In this document: positions 1 to 19,551 of the stretch, one piece after another | Layout of the letters: the number at the start of each line of letters is the position of its first letter | Numbering within the stretch: the first letter of the stretch is position 1 | Assembly: GCA_963681505.1 (NCBI GenBank) | Contig: OY811977.1 | Location: 9,114,007 to 9,178,006 of the forward strand | Source: Eunapius fragilis | Lineage: Eukaryota; Porifera; Demospongiae; Spongillida; Spongillidae | Reading direction: 5' to 3' | DNA length: 64,000 bases | Notes under the pieces: generated by a model | What the model was told of the DNA's origin: nothing | What the model saw: only the letters and a program-made list of their open reading frames with translations | Database searches by the model: none | Program-made: the position numbers and the translations under genes

Positions 1-600
1 CATCCCCTACACACACCTCCACCATCCCCTACACACCTCCACCATCCCTTCACACACCTCCATCATCCCCCTACACACCTCCATCCTCTACACACACCGC
101 CACCAATACCTACACATACCTCTACCATCCCCTACACACATCTCTACCATCACTAAACACATCTCCACCATCACCTACACACTTCAACCATCCCCTACAC
201 ACACCTCCACCATCCCTAAACACATCTCCACCATCACCTACGCACTTCAACCATCCCCTACACACACCTCCACCATCCCTAAACACATCTCCACCATCAC
301 CTACGCACTTCAACCATCCCCTACACACACCTCCACCATCCACTACACACTTCAACCATCCCCTACATACACCTCCACCATCCACTACACACACCTCCAC
401 CATCCCTACATATACCTCCACAATCCCCTACACACACCTCCACCATCGACTACACACTTCAACCATCCCCTACACACACCTCCACCATCCACTACACACT
501 TCAACCATCCCCTACACACACCTCCACCATCCCTACATATACCTCCACAATCCCCTACACATACCTCCACAATCCCCTACACACACCTCCACCATGGACA
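1..600. repeat. CT/AC-rich minisatellite
   Basis: Degenerate tandem repeat of about 20-22 bases with the core ctacacacacctccaccatc. The same repeat family occurs inside a Bicaudal-C intron at 6440-6658, so this block is probably part of the partial duplication of that gene that continues to the right. Open frames across it are by-products of the repeat. Confidence 0.85.
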
Positions 601-1262
601 TGCATGAGGTTGACCACATGCATGTGGGTGATTTGATACCACATGGTACATGTACACATACACACACACACACATACACACACACACACACCAGAGGTAG
701 CTGTACCCCGCTGGGGGATGTCTAGAGGTGTGCAGTGCCCAGATGAGGACAAGCTGGTGAAAATGAACACTGGAACCCCAAACCCCAAGACCACAATTTC
801 AACACTGACAAAGACGTCCAACTCTGTACAGCACTTTATAGGCAACACACACACACACACACACCATGGGGGGTAATCAGAGGCCTGAGATATGAGGTCA
901 ACATGCATTGTACTCCAGTCACATGACCTGGATACACGGTCATGTGACCTGAAGACATCGATCAAGTGGACTCACATGAGCTAATGGTTTCCTTGTTGTC
1001 TTGAGCATGTACACCAAACAACAACACAACAGGAAGGCAGCCCTAGTGAGGGAGGAGGGGGAGGAGGGGGGAGGAGGGAGGAGGGGGAGGAGGAGGGAAG
1101 GAGGATAAATTCCCACCATCACCACCAGTACATCTCCTCCACTCATTATCAGTCGCTGTCTTGTCATCAGCACTCCTTCCATTAACCCTCGGATAATCAC
1201 CAAATTGCTCTGAACCCTGGACAGTGGGTCTGGGAACTTGATCCTTCCAAATGAAAGAAAAT
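600..1262 (-). pseudogene. Partial Bicaudal-C duplicate: decayed exon copies
   Basis: This block is a diverged copy of the Bicaudal-C stretch 8630-9700. A remnant of the exon at 9168-9289 lies near 804-828, a damaged copy of exon 9415-9478 near 974-1048, and a good copy of the KH exon 9560-9656 near 1148-1250, still readable as [19 protein letters not shown]. The splice donor after that exon is GTGAGT in the intact gene but ATGAGT here, so normal splicing is lost. Intron sequence is copied together with the exons, so this is a genomic duplication and not a retrocopy. The order is collapsed by deletions. Confidence 0.85.
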
Positions 1263-1295
1263 CAGTACAAACAGCATAATAGACCCCAGTCCTAG

Positions 1296-2055
1296 TACTT
1301 CTAGGGAGGGAGTAGGGGTTAGGTCCAGGGAGGGAGTAGGGGTTAGGTCCAGGGAGGGAGTAGGGGTTAGGTCCTGGGAGGGAGTAGGGGTTAGGTCCAG
1401 GGAGGGAGTAGGGGTTAGGTCCGGGGAGGGAGTAGGGGTTAGGTCCTGGGAGGGAATAGGGGTTAGGTCCAGGGATTAGGTCCAGGGAGGGAGTACGGGT
1501 TAGGTCCAGGGAGGGAGTAGAGGTCAGGTCCAGGGAGGGAGTAGGGGTTAGGTCCAGGGAGGGAGTAGTGGTTAGGTCCAGGGAGGGAATAGGGATTAGG
1601 TCCAGGGAGGGGTTAGGTCCAGGGAGGGAGTAGGGGTTAGGTCCAGGGAGGGAGTAGGGGTTAGGTCCAGGGAGGGAATAGGGATTAGGTCCAGGGAGGG
1701 AGTAGGGGTTAGGTCCAGGGAGGGAGTAGGGGTTAGGTCCAGGGAGGGAATAGGGATTAGGTCCAGGGAGGGAGTAGGGGTTAGGTCCAGGGAGGGAGTA
1801 GGGGTTAGGTCCAGGGAGGGAGTAGGGGTTAGGTCCAGGGAGGGAGTAGGAGTTAGGTCCAGGGAGGGAGTAGGGGTTAGGTCCAGGGAGGGAGTAGGGA
1901 TTAGGTCCAGGGAGGGAGTAGGGGTTAGGTCCAGGGAGGGAGTAGGGGTTAGGTCCAGGGAGGGAGTAGGGGTTAGGTCCAGGGAGGGAGTAGGGGTTAG
2001 GTCCAGGGAGGGAGTAGGGGTAAGGTCCAGGGAGGGAGTAGGGATAAGGTCCAGG
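1296..2055. repeat. 24-bp G-rich minisatellite
   Basis: About 30 copies of a 24-base unit, core gggagggagtaggggttagg followed by tcca. Each unit has several G-runs and a telomere-like ggggttagg core. The unit length is a multiple of three, so the minus strand stays open as a Leu-Asp-Leu-Thr-Pro-Thr-Pro-Ser repeat; I regard that frame as spurious. Confidence 0.93.
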
Positions 2056-3180
2056 GTTATTAAGACTAGGGGCAGCCAGTGGTTTAGGACCACAGGGTTA
2101 TTAAGATTAGGTGCAAGATTGAATTCATCACAAATTCGATAGAAGAGTCTTTACGTCAGTAACAAGTGTTTCTCCAACTGGGGGTAAACCAGTAATCCAC
2201 CCTACGACACTACAGCATCAGACGCGTTTCGATGGTTTTCTTTATTCTGGCCCGTCATCATCATCAGTGATGCACCAGACTACCTTCCCCTATAGGTAGT
2301 GGGGGATTCAGAGCGTAGAATCCTGGATTGAACAGATCATCAAGACTTCGTTGGGAACTACATGGACTTGTACAGGAGTAGGGGTAGCCAGAGGTTTAGG
2401 ACCACAGGGTTATTAAGATTAGGGGGCAGCCAGAGGTTTAGGACCACAGGGTTATTAAGATTAGGGGCAGCCAGAGGGTTAGGACCACAGGGTTATTAAG
2501 ACTAGGGGCAGCCAGAGGTTTAGGACCACAGGGTTACTAAGATTAGGGGCAGCCAGAGGTTTAGGACCACAGGGTTATTAAGATTAGGGGCAGCCAGAGG
2601 TTTAGGACCACAGGGTTATTAAGATTAGGGGCAGCCAGAGGTTTAGGACCACAGGGTTATTAAGACTAGGGGCAGCCAGAGGTTTAGGACCACAGGGTTA
2701 CTAAGATTAGGGGCAGCCAGAGGTTTAGGACCACAGGGGCAGCCAGAGGTTTTGGACCACAGGGTTATTAAGATTAGGGACAGCCAGATGTTTAGGACCA
2801 CAGGGTTATTTAGATTAGGGGCAGCCAGAGGTTTAGGACCAAACAGTTTTTAAGATTAGGGGCAGCCAGAGGTTTAGGACCACAGGGTTATTAAGATTAG
2901 GGGCAGCCAGAGGTTTAGGACCACAAGGTTATTAAGATTAGGGGTAGCCAGAGGTTTAGGACCACAGGGTTATTAAGATTAGGGGCAGCCAGAGGTTTAG
3001 GACCACAGGGTTATTAAGATTAGGGGCAGCCAGAGGTTTAGGACCACACAGTTTTTAAGATTAGGGGCAGCCAGAGGTTTAGGACCACAGGGTTATTAAG
3101 AGTAGGGGCAGCCAGAGGTTTAAGACCACAGGGTTACTAAGAGTAGGGGCAGCCAGAGGTTTAGGACCACAGGGTTATAT
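2056..3180. repeat. 41-bp minisatellite
   Basis: More than 20 copies of a unit of about 41 bases containing ggggcagccagaggtttagg, accacagggttattaagatt and minor variants, interrupted around 2110-2380 by unrelated sequence. Two further copies sit in the Bicaudal-C intron at about 9750-9830, directly beside the exon-derived array. This supports an origin of the 600-3340 block from that intron followed by local expansion. Confidence 0.93.
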
Positions 3181-3199
3181 GTATCATGTGCAATACCTA

Positions 3200-3345
3200 G
3201 TAAAAATATAATCTTTCAAGTCATACGAAATATTCATCACTGATGGAACTGAAGAGTACCACGGCAGTCTGGGGATGAGCTGAATAATTACACTAACCCA
3301 GCTCATCCAATATCTAACCATGGGCCAAACTTGGCTTGATGAAAA
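3200..3345 (-). pseudogene. Orphan copy of Bicaudal-C exon 2 region
   Basis: On the plus strand this region shares the sequence around Bicaudal-C exon 2 and its upstream intron (13680-13760 and 14010-14060): attcatcactgatggaact, the tctgaggaagagg-like border and the catgggccaaac intron motif. It is truncated and lacks the conserved VDRKKLE part. It lies immediately downstream of a zinc-finger gene, as the exon 2 copies near 25760 and 40740 also do. Confidence 0.75.
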
Positions 3346-3361
3346 AAGGTGGTTAAGGGGG

Positions 3362-3384
3362 CGGGGGGGGGGGGGGGGGGGGGG
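3362..3384. repeat. Poly-G tract
   Basis: An almost pure G run of more than 20 bases, at the join between the Bicaudal-C-derived sequence and the conserved downstream flank of the zinc-finger gene. Its length in an assembly is unreliable. Confidence 0.9.
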
Positions 3385-3624
3385 TAAACAAAAACATTCT
3401 CTAGGGAGAATGGTGATGGCATATACATGTAGGATTGAGAAACAGTGGAGACGTAAAGCGCATTGAAAACTGAAATGTGACACGGAAAATGTAATAAGGT
3501 CATTATTTAACCCTTGGGGAGTGAACAACAGTGTGCTCAATACATGGTAGTAGGAACTGCTCATACAGGCTATAATGAAAGTACATGTAGCAGCATACTA
3601 TATAAGAAAAGTTAATAGGTGACA

Positions 3625-4233
3625 TTAAATCATATGTTCACAGCACTTCAGGTGTCTCTTTAAGCTTTTCTTGTGCAGAAATGATCTGTGGCATCCTCTG
3701 TTCTTGCATTTCAACTTCTCATCACTATGTATTCGGCTGTGGGCATTTAAGGAATCTTGCGACTTGAATGATTGTTGACAAAAACAAATAAATGGCTTCT
3801 CCCCTGTATGAGTGAGCATGTGTCTTTTCAGGTCCGACTGTCGTGAAAATGATTTTACACATTGTTCACACTGATGTGGCTTTTCCCCTGCATGAGTGAG
3901 CACGTGTCTTTTCAGAATTGACTGTAGTGAAAATGTCTTTCCACATTGTTCACACTGATGTGGCTTCTCCCCTGTATGAGTGAGCATGTGTCTTTTCAGA
4001 ATTGACTGTAGTGAAAATGTCTTTCCACATTGTTCACACTGATGTGGCTTCTCCCCTGTATGAGTGAGCATGTGTCTTTTCAGAATTGACTGTTGTGAAA
4101 ATGTCTTTCCACATTGTTCACACAGATGTGGCTTCTCCCCAGTATGAGTGAGCATGTGTGTTTTCAGGTGTGACAGTAGTGAAAATGTCTTTCCACATTG
4201 TGCACACTGATGTAATTTCTCTCTACCTGCCAT
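3625..4233 (-). CDS. C2H2 zinc-finger protein, 7 fingers
   Basis: Probable nuclear DNA-binding protein of 202 residues. After MAGREKLHQ it has five canonical C2H2 fingers (CX2C-X12-HX3H) joined by TGEKPH linkers, then two aberrant C-terminal fingers, one with CFC spacing (FICFCQQSF) and one with CKNRGC. The start is set by paralogs at 16893 and 41050, which have the same MA(G/S)REK start, and by an in-frame stop just upstream. It is the shortest of three intact copies, mainly through loss of tandem fingers. Finger recognition residues differ between copies, so targets may differ. No effector domain is visible, and whether it represses or activates cannot be told. Confidence 0.85.
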   Translation of the reverse strand: MAGREKLHQCAQCGKTFSLLSHLKTHMLTHTGEKPHLCEQCGKTFSQQSILKRHMLTHTGEKPHQCEQCGKTFSLQSILKRHMLTHTGEKPHQCEQCGKTFSLQSILKRHVLTHAGEKPHQCEQCVKSFSRQSDLKRHMLTHTGEKPFICFCQQSFKSQDSLNAHSRIHSDEKLKCKNRGCHRSFLHKKSLKRHLKCCEHMI

Positions 4234-4431
4234 TAAAGCAGTGTGATCTGCATATGATCAAAGACCATTGATAGGTGCATTACATACATTGGTTATGGTG
4301 AATATCTCCCACGATACTAGTATTGCGGGAAATGCATTTGCAAAACGAATCGCCCAGCCAATAAAAAGAAATCACGCAAACAGTTCTCTTTTTATTTAAG
4401 AAGGCTATTTTCCTTAACCCTTATAAATAGA

Positions 4432-4781
4432 CAATGGGCTATTCCATTATTTAATTATACACCCCTACAGATGACAATAAATGGTGTCCAGGGGAGTATA
4501 GGGATTATGTCTCGGGGGGTGTTTATTTAAATGCCTGTCCCGCGGGGTTGGAAGGCATAATAAAAGCTTGTCCACGGGGGAGGGGAACAACATAGAAGCT
4601 TGTCCAAGGGGGTGGAACAAAACAGAAGCTTGTCCGGGGGCATTTACAAGTCTGTCCCGGGGAGTTGGAGACATAATATAAGCTTGTCCAGGGGTGCTTT
4701 TATACATTGTCCCGCGGGGGTACGTTTGAAATTATTGTCATCTGTAGGGGTGTACGATTAAATAATGGAATAGCCCAATGC
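4432..4781. mobile_element. MITE with about 45-bp inverted ends
   Basis: The left end (gggctattccattatttaat, then acacccctacagatgacaat) is repeated in reverse complement at the right end up to ggaatagccc. The interior is a degenerate tandem series of aagcttgtcc and ttgtcccgcgggg units with no coding potential. Flanks share only aat, so the target duplication and superfamily are not resolved. It interrupts the conserved module DNA that follows the zinc-finger gene. Confidence 0.85.
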
Positions 4782-5485
4782 ACTCACCTGGAATCGAGTT
4801 AGTTTGAATTCCAAATGTTGCGCACAATTAATTATAAATCATCCTACGATTGACGTCATGTTCTTAGCAACGTCCTTGGCAACAGGAACCTTATAACCTT
4901 ATTCTACTTCCCCCCCCCTCCTTACCACTCCATCCATTCAATGAATATAATTTAACATCTCATTTTAAGATATATTTTACAGTAGTTCGTCCTTCGAAAC
5001 GCCTCCTATTCTTGAAGATAGGTGGTGAATAATTAAGCGTTCCCACCAGCATGATCCTTGCGCATCATGCGTTTGAACGCACTCCACAGTCTCTCAATAC
5101 CTTGCATTGGGTACGGTATGAGCGCCACAAAGTGGCGTCGAATGTTTACCTAGTCCCCAGTCCCAATAAAGTACGTCTGGGGCTTGAACGCATCTAAACA
5201 AGTAACATGTCTATATTAATCTGAACATGGTGATATGTATCCATAGCTACGGTACGTGTAGCACAACGTGTAACTACAAGTATTGTAATAACTGATGACA
5301 TAACACACTGCAATCATGAAACGTATTTGAAGCAAACTTAATATTTTTACAAAAAAAGGACAGCATTGATGATGATTCAGTTCCATTATGAAATGGGGGC
5401 GTGGTTAGGGGTGGGGTCAAAAAGGTGACGGGGGCATTATATGTCAATGTCCAACATGGGCATCAGTTTATGACGGCCATGTTGT
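4782..5485. other. No gene recognised
   Basis: The first part (gaattccaaatgttgcgcac motif, about 4800-4880) is the conserved non-coding DNA of the zinc-finger module. The rest should include the 3' untranslated region of the Bicaudal-C gene ending at 5486, but no clear polyadenylation signal was seen. Confidence 0.6.
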
Positions 5486-14573
<9,088 letters not shown>

Positions 14574-15047
14574 GATTCCTCCTTGTCTAACAAAGAAGAA
14601 AACCGGTGGGTGGTTTTTTTTTTGTGTGTCTGTATGTTTATTTTTTCCTTTGGTACGTAATGAATAATTGGATCGACATACCGGATATATAAACAGGCAA
14701 TGACGTCTGAAACGTGTGGCCTCCGTGTTGTAGCCTATGCCTTCACTGGCCCCTCTAGTGGGTGGCGTGGCCTTTGGTGAAAGGGTTTCCATGGTTACAT
14801 GTATGTGGTTCCTGCGCAAGCTGCAGGTTCAAAATTCTGGAACTTCATAATATAAGAACAATGAGAAAACACACATCGATATCACTATAATGTTTATTCA
14901 ATAACTTGATAGTCAAGTTACGATGTTCCATCTATGCTCTCATCTAGCTCATTAAAAAAAACTCATGAAACGTGCAAGTACCGGTAAACAAAAACATTCT
15001 CTAGGGAGAATAAGGCTGGCGGAAGCCATTAAGGATTGTATACTAAT
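14574..15047. other. Upstream region of Bicaudal-C, no gene seen
   Basis: Should contain the 5' untranslated region and promoter of the minus-strand Bicaudal-C gene. I see no TATA box I would defend. The motif taaacaaaaacattctctagggagaat at 14985-15011 recurs at 3385-3411 next to the first zinc-finger gene. Confidence 0.5.
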
Positions 15048-15167
15048 AGATGATTTCAGTGAGTGTGAAGTCGTTCCCCTGGAAATGATTTCGGTGTGAA
15101 GTCGTTCCCCTGGAAACGCGTGACCTAAAACGATGAATAATTGATGTGAGGGCAACATGTACGTGAA

Positions 15168-15611
15168 ATGGTATTGAGTTGTTGTGCTTTTGGCTGTACA
15201 AATCGTGGTGGTCAGCGTTTGGGCCTAGGTTTCCATCGGTTTCCATTCAAAAATGAAGGCAGAGGTGGATTCAAGCGGTCCGTCGAGAGGATTGGCAGCC
15301 TTCGAAGTACTCGCGAGTCTGTGGCGACCATTTTGTGTCAGGTTAGTTACAAGTGTGGAAGTCACAATTGAGTGAGGGAGTCATTTGTTTTTATTGTAGG
15401 CAAGCCTGTTGACGAACCCAGTAACGTGGACTATGTCTCTACACTATTCCCCTTCAAGGATGCCAAGAGGAAGGATGCGATGGCAGTGAAAGCGCGGAAG
15501 ACAAGAGCGGAGCATAGAAGAAAGATGATCGAAGCTGAAGAAAGCGAAAAGGAGAGGCGTTCTTCAGCTTTAGAGGGTCATCGTGCGTGCATCTTGGGAA
15601 AAGAAGCTTAA
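15168..15611 (+). pseudogene. THAP-domain gene, frameshifted
   Basis: Two exons: 15168-15341 and 15400-15611, with a 58-base GT-AG intron. The first reads MVLSCCAFGCTNRGG with LGFHRFPF, the start of a C2CH THAP zinc finger. The rest of the domain (WIQAVRREDWQPSK, then SRVCGDHF with the C-X2-H ligands) is in a different frame, so there is one frameshift around 15255-15275. Exon 2 continues with GKPVDEP and DYVSTLFPF, typical of THAP ends, then a charged helix ending in KEA and a stop. It is either a pseudogene or carries a one-base sequencing error. No transposase domain follows. Confidence 0.75.
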
Positions 15612-15616
15612 CTTAC

Positions 15617-16035
15617 CCTGCCATGCAAGTGCAGTGGGCGGACACGACCAAGCCAGATGACCGCGCAATGATCCACGCTTCGTGGGCCTGGTCTGCAGTG
15701 CGTTGACTAGGGTTAACCTTGGCTTTTAACAAACAGCACTTTTGGTCCCCTTGCCCGAACCCCATTGCAAACACAGTCCTCACGAAGCCCGATTCAAAGT
15801 AGTTGTAGGCTTCAAGTTGCTTCCAAGATAACAGCTGCTCTTGAGTATTAGTTCCCGGGCGATTGATGAAATAGCCAAAAGATATGGCCATACTCTATAT
15901 ACGCGGCCGCAACGTCATATCATCGCTGAAACGATGATCGTTATCCTTCATGAAAGGGTCATCACTTAGTGTCAGCCCCACCGACTCCAGTTTTTGCTTG
16001 TAGCGCTCCCTTTCACTTGCAATATGCCCATCCAT
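15617..16035 (-). pseudogene. SWIM-type zinc-finger gene fragment (YqaJ-family-like)
   Basis: Runs leftward from ATG at 16035 (MDGHIASERERYKQKLE). An in-frame TAG near 15898 breaks it, then the same frame resumes at MAISFGYFINRPG and ends in VVSAHCTCMAG at a GTAAGT donor at 15616. The segment ending in AHCTCMAG resembles the SWIM zinc finger that precedes a YqaJ-like nuclease domain in many uncharacterised invertebrate proteins. That assignment is from memory of the family, not from a search. No YqaJ domain is present here. The putative intron would run antisense through the THAP gene. Confidence 0.5.
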
Positions 16036-16129
16036 CACAGTTTACCATACGTCTCTATAATGTTTTTTGCCCTCCAAAGAATTTTCACATGACTCTCACG
16101 TGATGCGCGGTTTCACACCGAAATCATCT

Positions 16130-16892
16130 ATCGGGCCGGGGTCTGGGGCGGAGGCCCAGCCGCTTTGTATGCACATTTTAAGTCACAAAACATGGCATAA
16201 TTGCATAGAAATATGGTAGACAGTAAATTAATACGACAAGACATACATGTATTTATCGCCTCGATGACAATACGTTATTGTAACGAACTCGGATGCAAAC
16301 AAATTTGCTGCTCAAGAAGCATCTTTGTAAGCTTTTCAACACACGTGACGTGGCAAATGCCAAATTGTAATGCAACCATGGGTATCTAGCTATTGTGAAG
16401 ACACCAATCTGCCCTAAAGAACCTTTCTACTTTCATTGCGCTACCAAATACATGCTTTGGAAAGGCAAATTCCATGGGAGGAGATAACTTTCGGGAACGT
16501 TTTGCAGACTCAATAGAATTGCAGCTGTCATAAATAGAAAGGTGTTGCAGCTACATTACTAAACTACTAGACTATAGTACAAATATACTATCAATTAATT
16601 CATTAAAAATACCGGTCCGGCAGGTCCGGCGGCCGCCAGCCCTGTTAAATAAATAAATAATAATTTAAATTTATTCTGAATGGTGATGGCATACAGGATA
16701 GGAAGACAGTGGTGATGTAACAAGCACAGAAACAATGTCATTGCACTGAAATGTGACATGGAAATGTAATAAGGTCATTACTTAGCCCTAGGGGAGTGAA
16801 CAACAACAATGTGCTCAATGCGCGGTGCTCATACAGGCATAATGAAGTACATGAAGCAGTATACATTTTATAACGAAAGTTTATAGGCGACA
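16130..16892. other. No gene recognised; zinc-finger downstream flank
   Basis: 16130-16660 shows nothing I recognise. 16670-16890 is conserved with 3410-3620 (tggtgatggcata and gaaatgtgac motifs) and represents the shared 3' flank of the zinc-finger module. Confidence 0.6.
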
Positions 16893-18005
16893 TTAAATGA
16901 TACGTTCACAGTACTTCAGGTGTTTCTGTAAGCTGCTCTTGTACAGAAATGATCTGTGACATCCTCTGTTCTTGCATTTCAACTTCTCATCACTATGTAT
17001 TCGACTGTGGGCCTTTAATGAACGTTGTGACTTGTATGATTTTTGACAAAAACAAATAAACTGCTTCTCCCCAGTATGAGTGAGCATGTGTGTTTTCAGG
17101 GTTGACTGTCGTGAAAATGTCTTTCCACATTGTTCACACTGATGTGGCTTCTCCCCTGTATGAGTGAGCATGTGTCTATTCAGGGTAGACTGTCGTAAAA
17201 ATGTCTTTCCACATTGTTTACACTGATGTGGCTTCTCCCCTGTATGAGTGAGCATGTGTGATTTCAGGTGAGACTGTTGTGAAAACGTCTTTCCACATTG
17301 TTCACACGGATATGGCTTCTCCTGTGTATGAGTGAGCATGTGTGTTTTCAGGGTTGACTGGACTGAAAATGTCTTTCCACATTGTTCACACTGATGTGGC
17401 TTCTCCCCTGTATGAGTGAGCATGTGTGTTTTCACGCTTGACTGTCGTGAAAATGTCTTTCCACATTGTTCACACTGATGTGGCTTCTCCCATGTATGAG
17501 TGAGCATGTGTCTATTCAGGGTAGACTGTCGTAAAAATGTCTTTCCACAGTGTTCACATAGATGTGGCTTCTCCCCTGTATGATTGAGCATGTGTGTTTT
17601 CAGGCTTGACTGTCGTGAAAATGTCTTTCCACATTGTTCACACCGATGTGGCTTCTCCCCTGTATGAGTGAGCATGTGTATTTTCAGGGTTGACCGTAGT
17701 GAAAATGTCTTTCCACATTGTTCACACTGATGTGGCTTCTCCCCTGTATGAGTGAGCATGTGTGTTTTCAGGGTTGACCGTAGTGAAAATGTCTTTCCAC
17801 ATTGTTCACACTGATGTGGCTTCTCCCCTGTATGAGTGAGCATGTGTCTTTTCAGGCTTGACTGTCGTGAAAATGTCTTTCCACATTGTTCACACTGATG
17901 TGGCTTCTCCCCTGTATGAGTGAGCATGTGTGTTCTCAGGGTTGACTGTTGTGAAAATGTCTTTTCACACTGTTCACACTGATGTGGCTTCTCTCTACTT
18001 GCCAT
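16893..18005 (-). CDS. C2H2 zinc-finger protein, 13 fingers
   Basis: Single-exon frame of 370 codons from MASREKPHQ. Eleven canonical C2H2 fingers with TGEKP-type linkers (two variants, TWEKP and TQEKP) are followed by the family's two aberrant fingers (FICFCQKSY and CKNRGCHRSF). The frame extends upstream to an ATG at 18068, but paralogs share only the MA(G/S)REK start and at least one has a stop just before it, so I start at 18005. Predicted nuclear DNA-binding protein. It sits immediately upstream of Bicaudal-C, which may be the ancestral arrangement from which the other copies derive. No effector domain is seen. Confidence 0.85.
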   Translation of the reverse strand: MASREKPHQCEQCEKTFSQQSTLRTHMLTHTGEKPHQCEQCGKTFSRQSSLKRHMLTHTGEKPHQCEQCGKTFSLRSTLKTHMLTHTGEKPHQCEQCGKTFSLRSTLKIHMLTHTGEKPHRCEQCGKTFSRQSSLKTHMLNHTGEKPHLCEHCGKTFLRQSTLNRHMLTHTWEKPHQCEQCGKTFSRQSSVKTHMLTHTGEKPHQCEQCGKTFSVQSTLKTHMLTHTQEKPYPCEQCGKTFSQQSHLKSHMLTHTGEKPHQCKQCGKTFLRQSTLNRHMLTHTGEKPHQCEQCGKTFSRQSTLKTHMLTHTGEKQFICFCQKSYKSQRSLKAHSRIHSDEKLKCKNRGCHRSFLYKSSLQKHLKYCERII

Positions 18006-18399
18006 TAAAGCAGTGTGATCTGCATATGATAAAAGCGGGTCAGTGATGACACAACAATCACATATCACCCTGATCTAAACTCCCAAACTAATTATGATTC
18101 AGTTATTGAAAATTTTGAAAAAATAATAATAATAAAATTATGAAGTGTGTTGCTTAAAATCTTAGGTTTTATAAACACCAAAAGCACCAAATTTTGCCAT
18201 ACTCCAAATAAAGCTCACTGTACTGCATAATAAATAATAAAACCTATGTGTACTCAAGCTACACTTGTATGAAGAAATGGAAACATGAAGTAAAATCATA
18301 CTCTTCTAGGTTTGTGTGATATTAGATTGCATCACTGAGGTAAGCTGCTATATCAATGTATAAGTCAATTGCAGAAAGTAGTGGACTTTTTCATTATAA
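18006..18399. other. Conserved upstream DNA of the zinc-finger module
   Basis: Near-identical blocks follow each zinc-finger gene (26421-26750 and 42250-42320 plus 43840-44060): gcagtgtgatctgcatatga, ccatactccaaataaagctc and tcatactcttctaggtttgt. Each lies upstream of its gene and may include promoter or 5' untranslated sequence; no TATA box was identified. Confidence 0.7.
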
Positions 18400-18520
18400 T
18401 TCCGTTTAACAGTAGGTTAAACGGAGTGAACATGCTTGGTAGGCGGACAATAGAGGGTATAGGTACACGCAAGACGTATGCGCATTCGAGCATACACGTG
18501 GAGCACCCATTTGGAGAGAG

Positions 18521-18721
18521 ATGGAAATTTCGGAAGAGGTAATTCAAGCAATAGCGGATAGGGTCCTGAAGAAAATGGAAACGGGGACGAGCCCGAAACA
18601 ATCATTGACAAACAAGGACTCTGGAGAGACCAGCGGGCAGTCTGAAGCCTCCGGAGGTGGGTCTATGTCAGCATTCGGGCATGTCGGCAATAAGTGCAGT
18701 AATGGGAAAGTGGAGCGTTGA
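18521..18721 (+). pseudogene. Possible gag N-terminus of the YR element
   Basis: A 66-residue frame, MEISEEVIQAIADRVLKKME, then a Ser/Gly-rich stretch. Its helical start and position suggest the first part of the gag-like protein, cut off from the rest by the tandem repeat. Low certainty. Confidence 0.35.
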
Positions 18722-18809
18722 GGGTATGTAGCAGGGTTAAGTCAGTAGATTTGCCCAGTACTGGAGAAGGGAAGGAATGTACGACGTACAAGGAAATTAT
18801 GATCAAGGG

Positions 18810-19250
18810 GTGACAGGAAAAGCAAATGCCCCAGTGCAAAGGGACTATTGTCCCAGCTAAAGCAAGCGGACACAGGGTTCCGGTGCAAAAGGGGACTAGC
18901 CATCCTAGCTAAAGCAAAATGGATACAGGGTTCCGGTGCAAAAGGGGACTAGCCATCCTAGCTAAAGCAAAATGGACACAGGGTTCCGGTGCAAAAGGGG
19001 ACTAGCCGTCCTAGCTAAAGCAAAACGGACACAGGGTTCCGGTGCAGAAGGGATTAGCCGTTCCAGTTAGAGCAAAGCGTCTTGCCGTCCCAGCTTAAGC
19101 AAAACGGATGCCCGGTGTAAAAGGGACCTGCCGTCCCATCTAATGCAAACGGACACAGGGGTTCCGGGGGAAAAGGGATTAGCCGCCCCAGCTAAAGCAA
19201 AACGGGACATCTGGTTCCGGTGCAAAAGGTCTATAATTAGTCAGACCAAA
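18810..19250. repeat. About 52-bp tandem repeat
   Basis: Seven to eight degenerate units of ttccggtgcaaaaggggact followed by agccatcctagctaaagcaa and an acggacacaggg-like spacer, located inside the YR element between two gag-like frames. Confidence 0.88.
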
Positions 19251-19551
19251 GCGGCACAAAAGGGACTAGTTTTCCCATGCAGCTGGTGCAATGCAGGCAG
19301 ACCTAACAGTCCTGTGCAGAAGGACTAGTCGTCTTTGCTAGAGCAGAATGGGCAAAAGGTCTCGTTGCATGCTCGCATGGCATGTAATGTCGCAGATTAA
19401 AAGAAAAAAATGGGAGGGGGGAGGGGGGGGTGCCTCGTGCACACATTAAGGCATTATTGGAAGTTGGGCGGGCTGTATGATACTAACTAATGGTAACAAT
19501 AAGGAGGGTTGCATGGGTCCTGCACGGGTAAGAGCGGGAAGGGTATAAGGT

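Larger units (their letters stand above)
15048..16129. mobile_element. Candidate DNA transposon with THAP and SWIM-type genes
   Basis: The left end agatgatttcagtgagtgtg, with a nearby duplicate atgatttcggtgtgaa, is matched in reverse complement by ttcacaccgaaatcatct at the right end. Between them lie two converging gene remnants, a THAP-domain gene (plus) starting 120 bases in and a SWIM-type gene (minus) starting about 95 bases in. THAP zinc fingers are known from P-element-like and other transposases. No transposase catalytic domain is visible in 1.1 kb, so this would be a deletion derivative. The target duplication is not resolved. Confidence 0.5.

Noticed and set aside
1296..2055. True telomere
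   Set aside because: The unit is 24 bp with a ttagg core, not uniform TTAGGG, and genes continue on both sides.
1596..2093. 165-codon minus-strand frame
   Set aside because: Perfect 8-residue repeats from the 24-bp minisatellite; no start context or splice partners.
1..3180. Possible CRISPR array in the regularly spaced repeats
   Set aside because: Repeats are head-to-tail without unique spacers, and the genome is eukaryotic.
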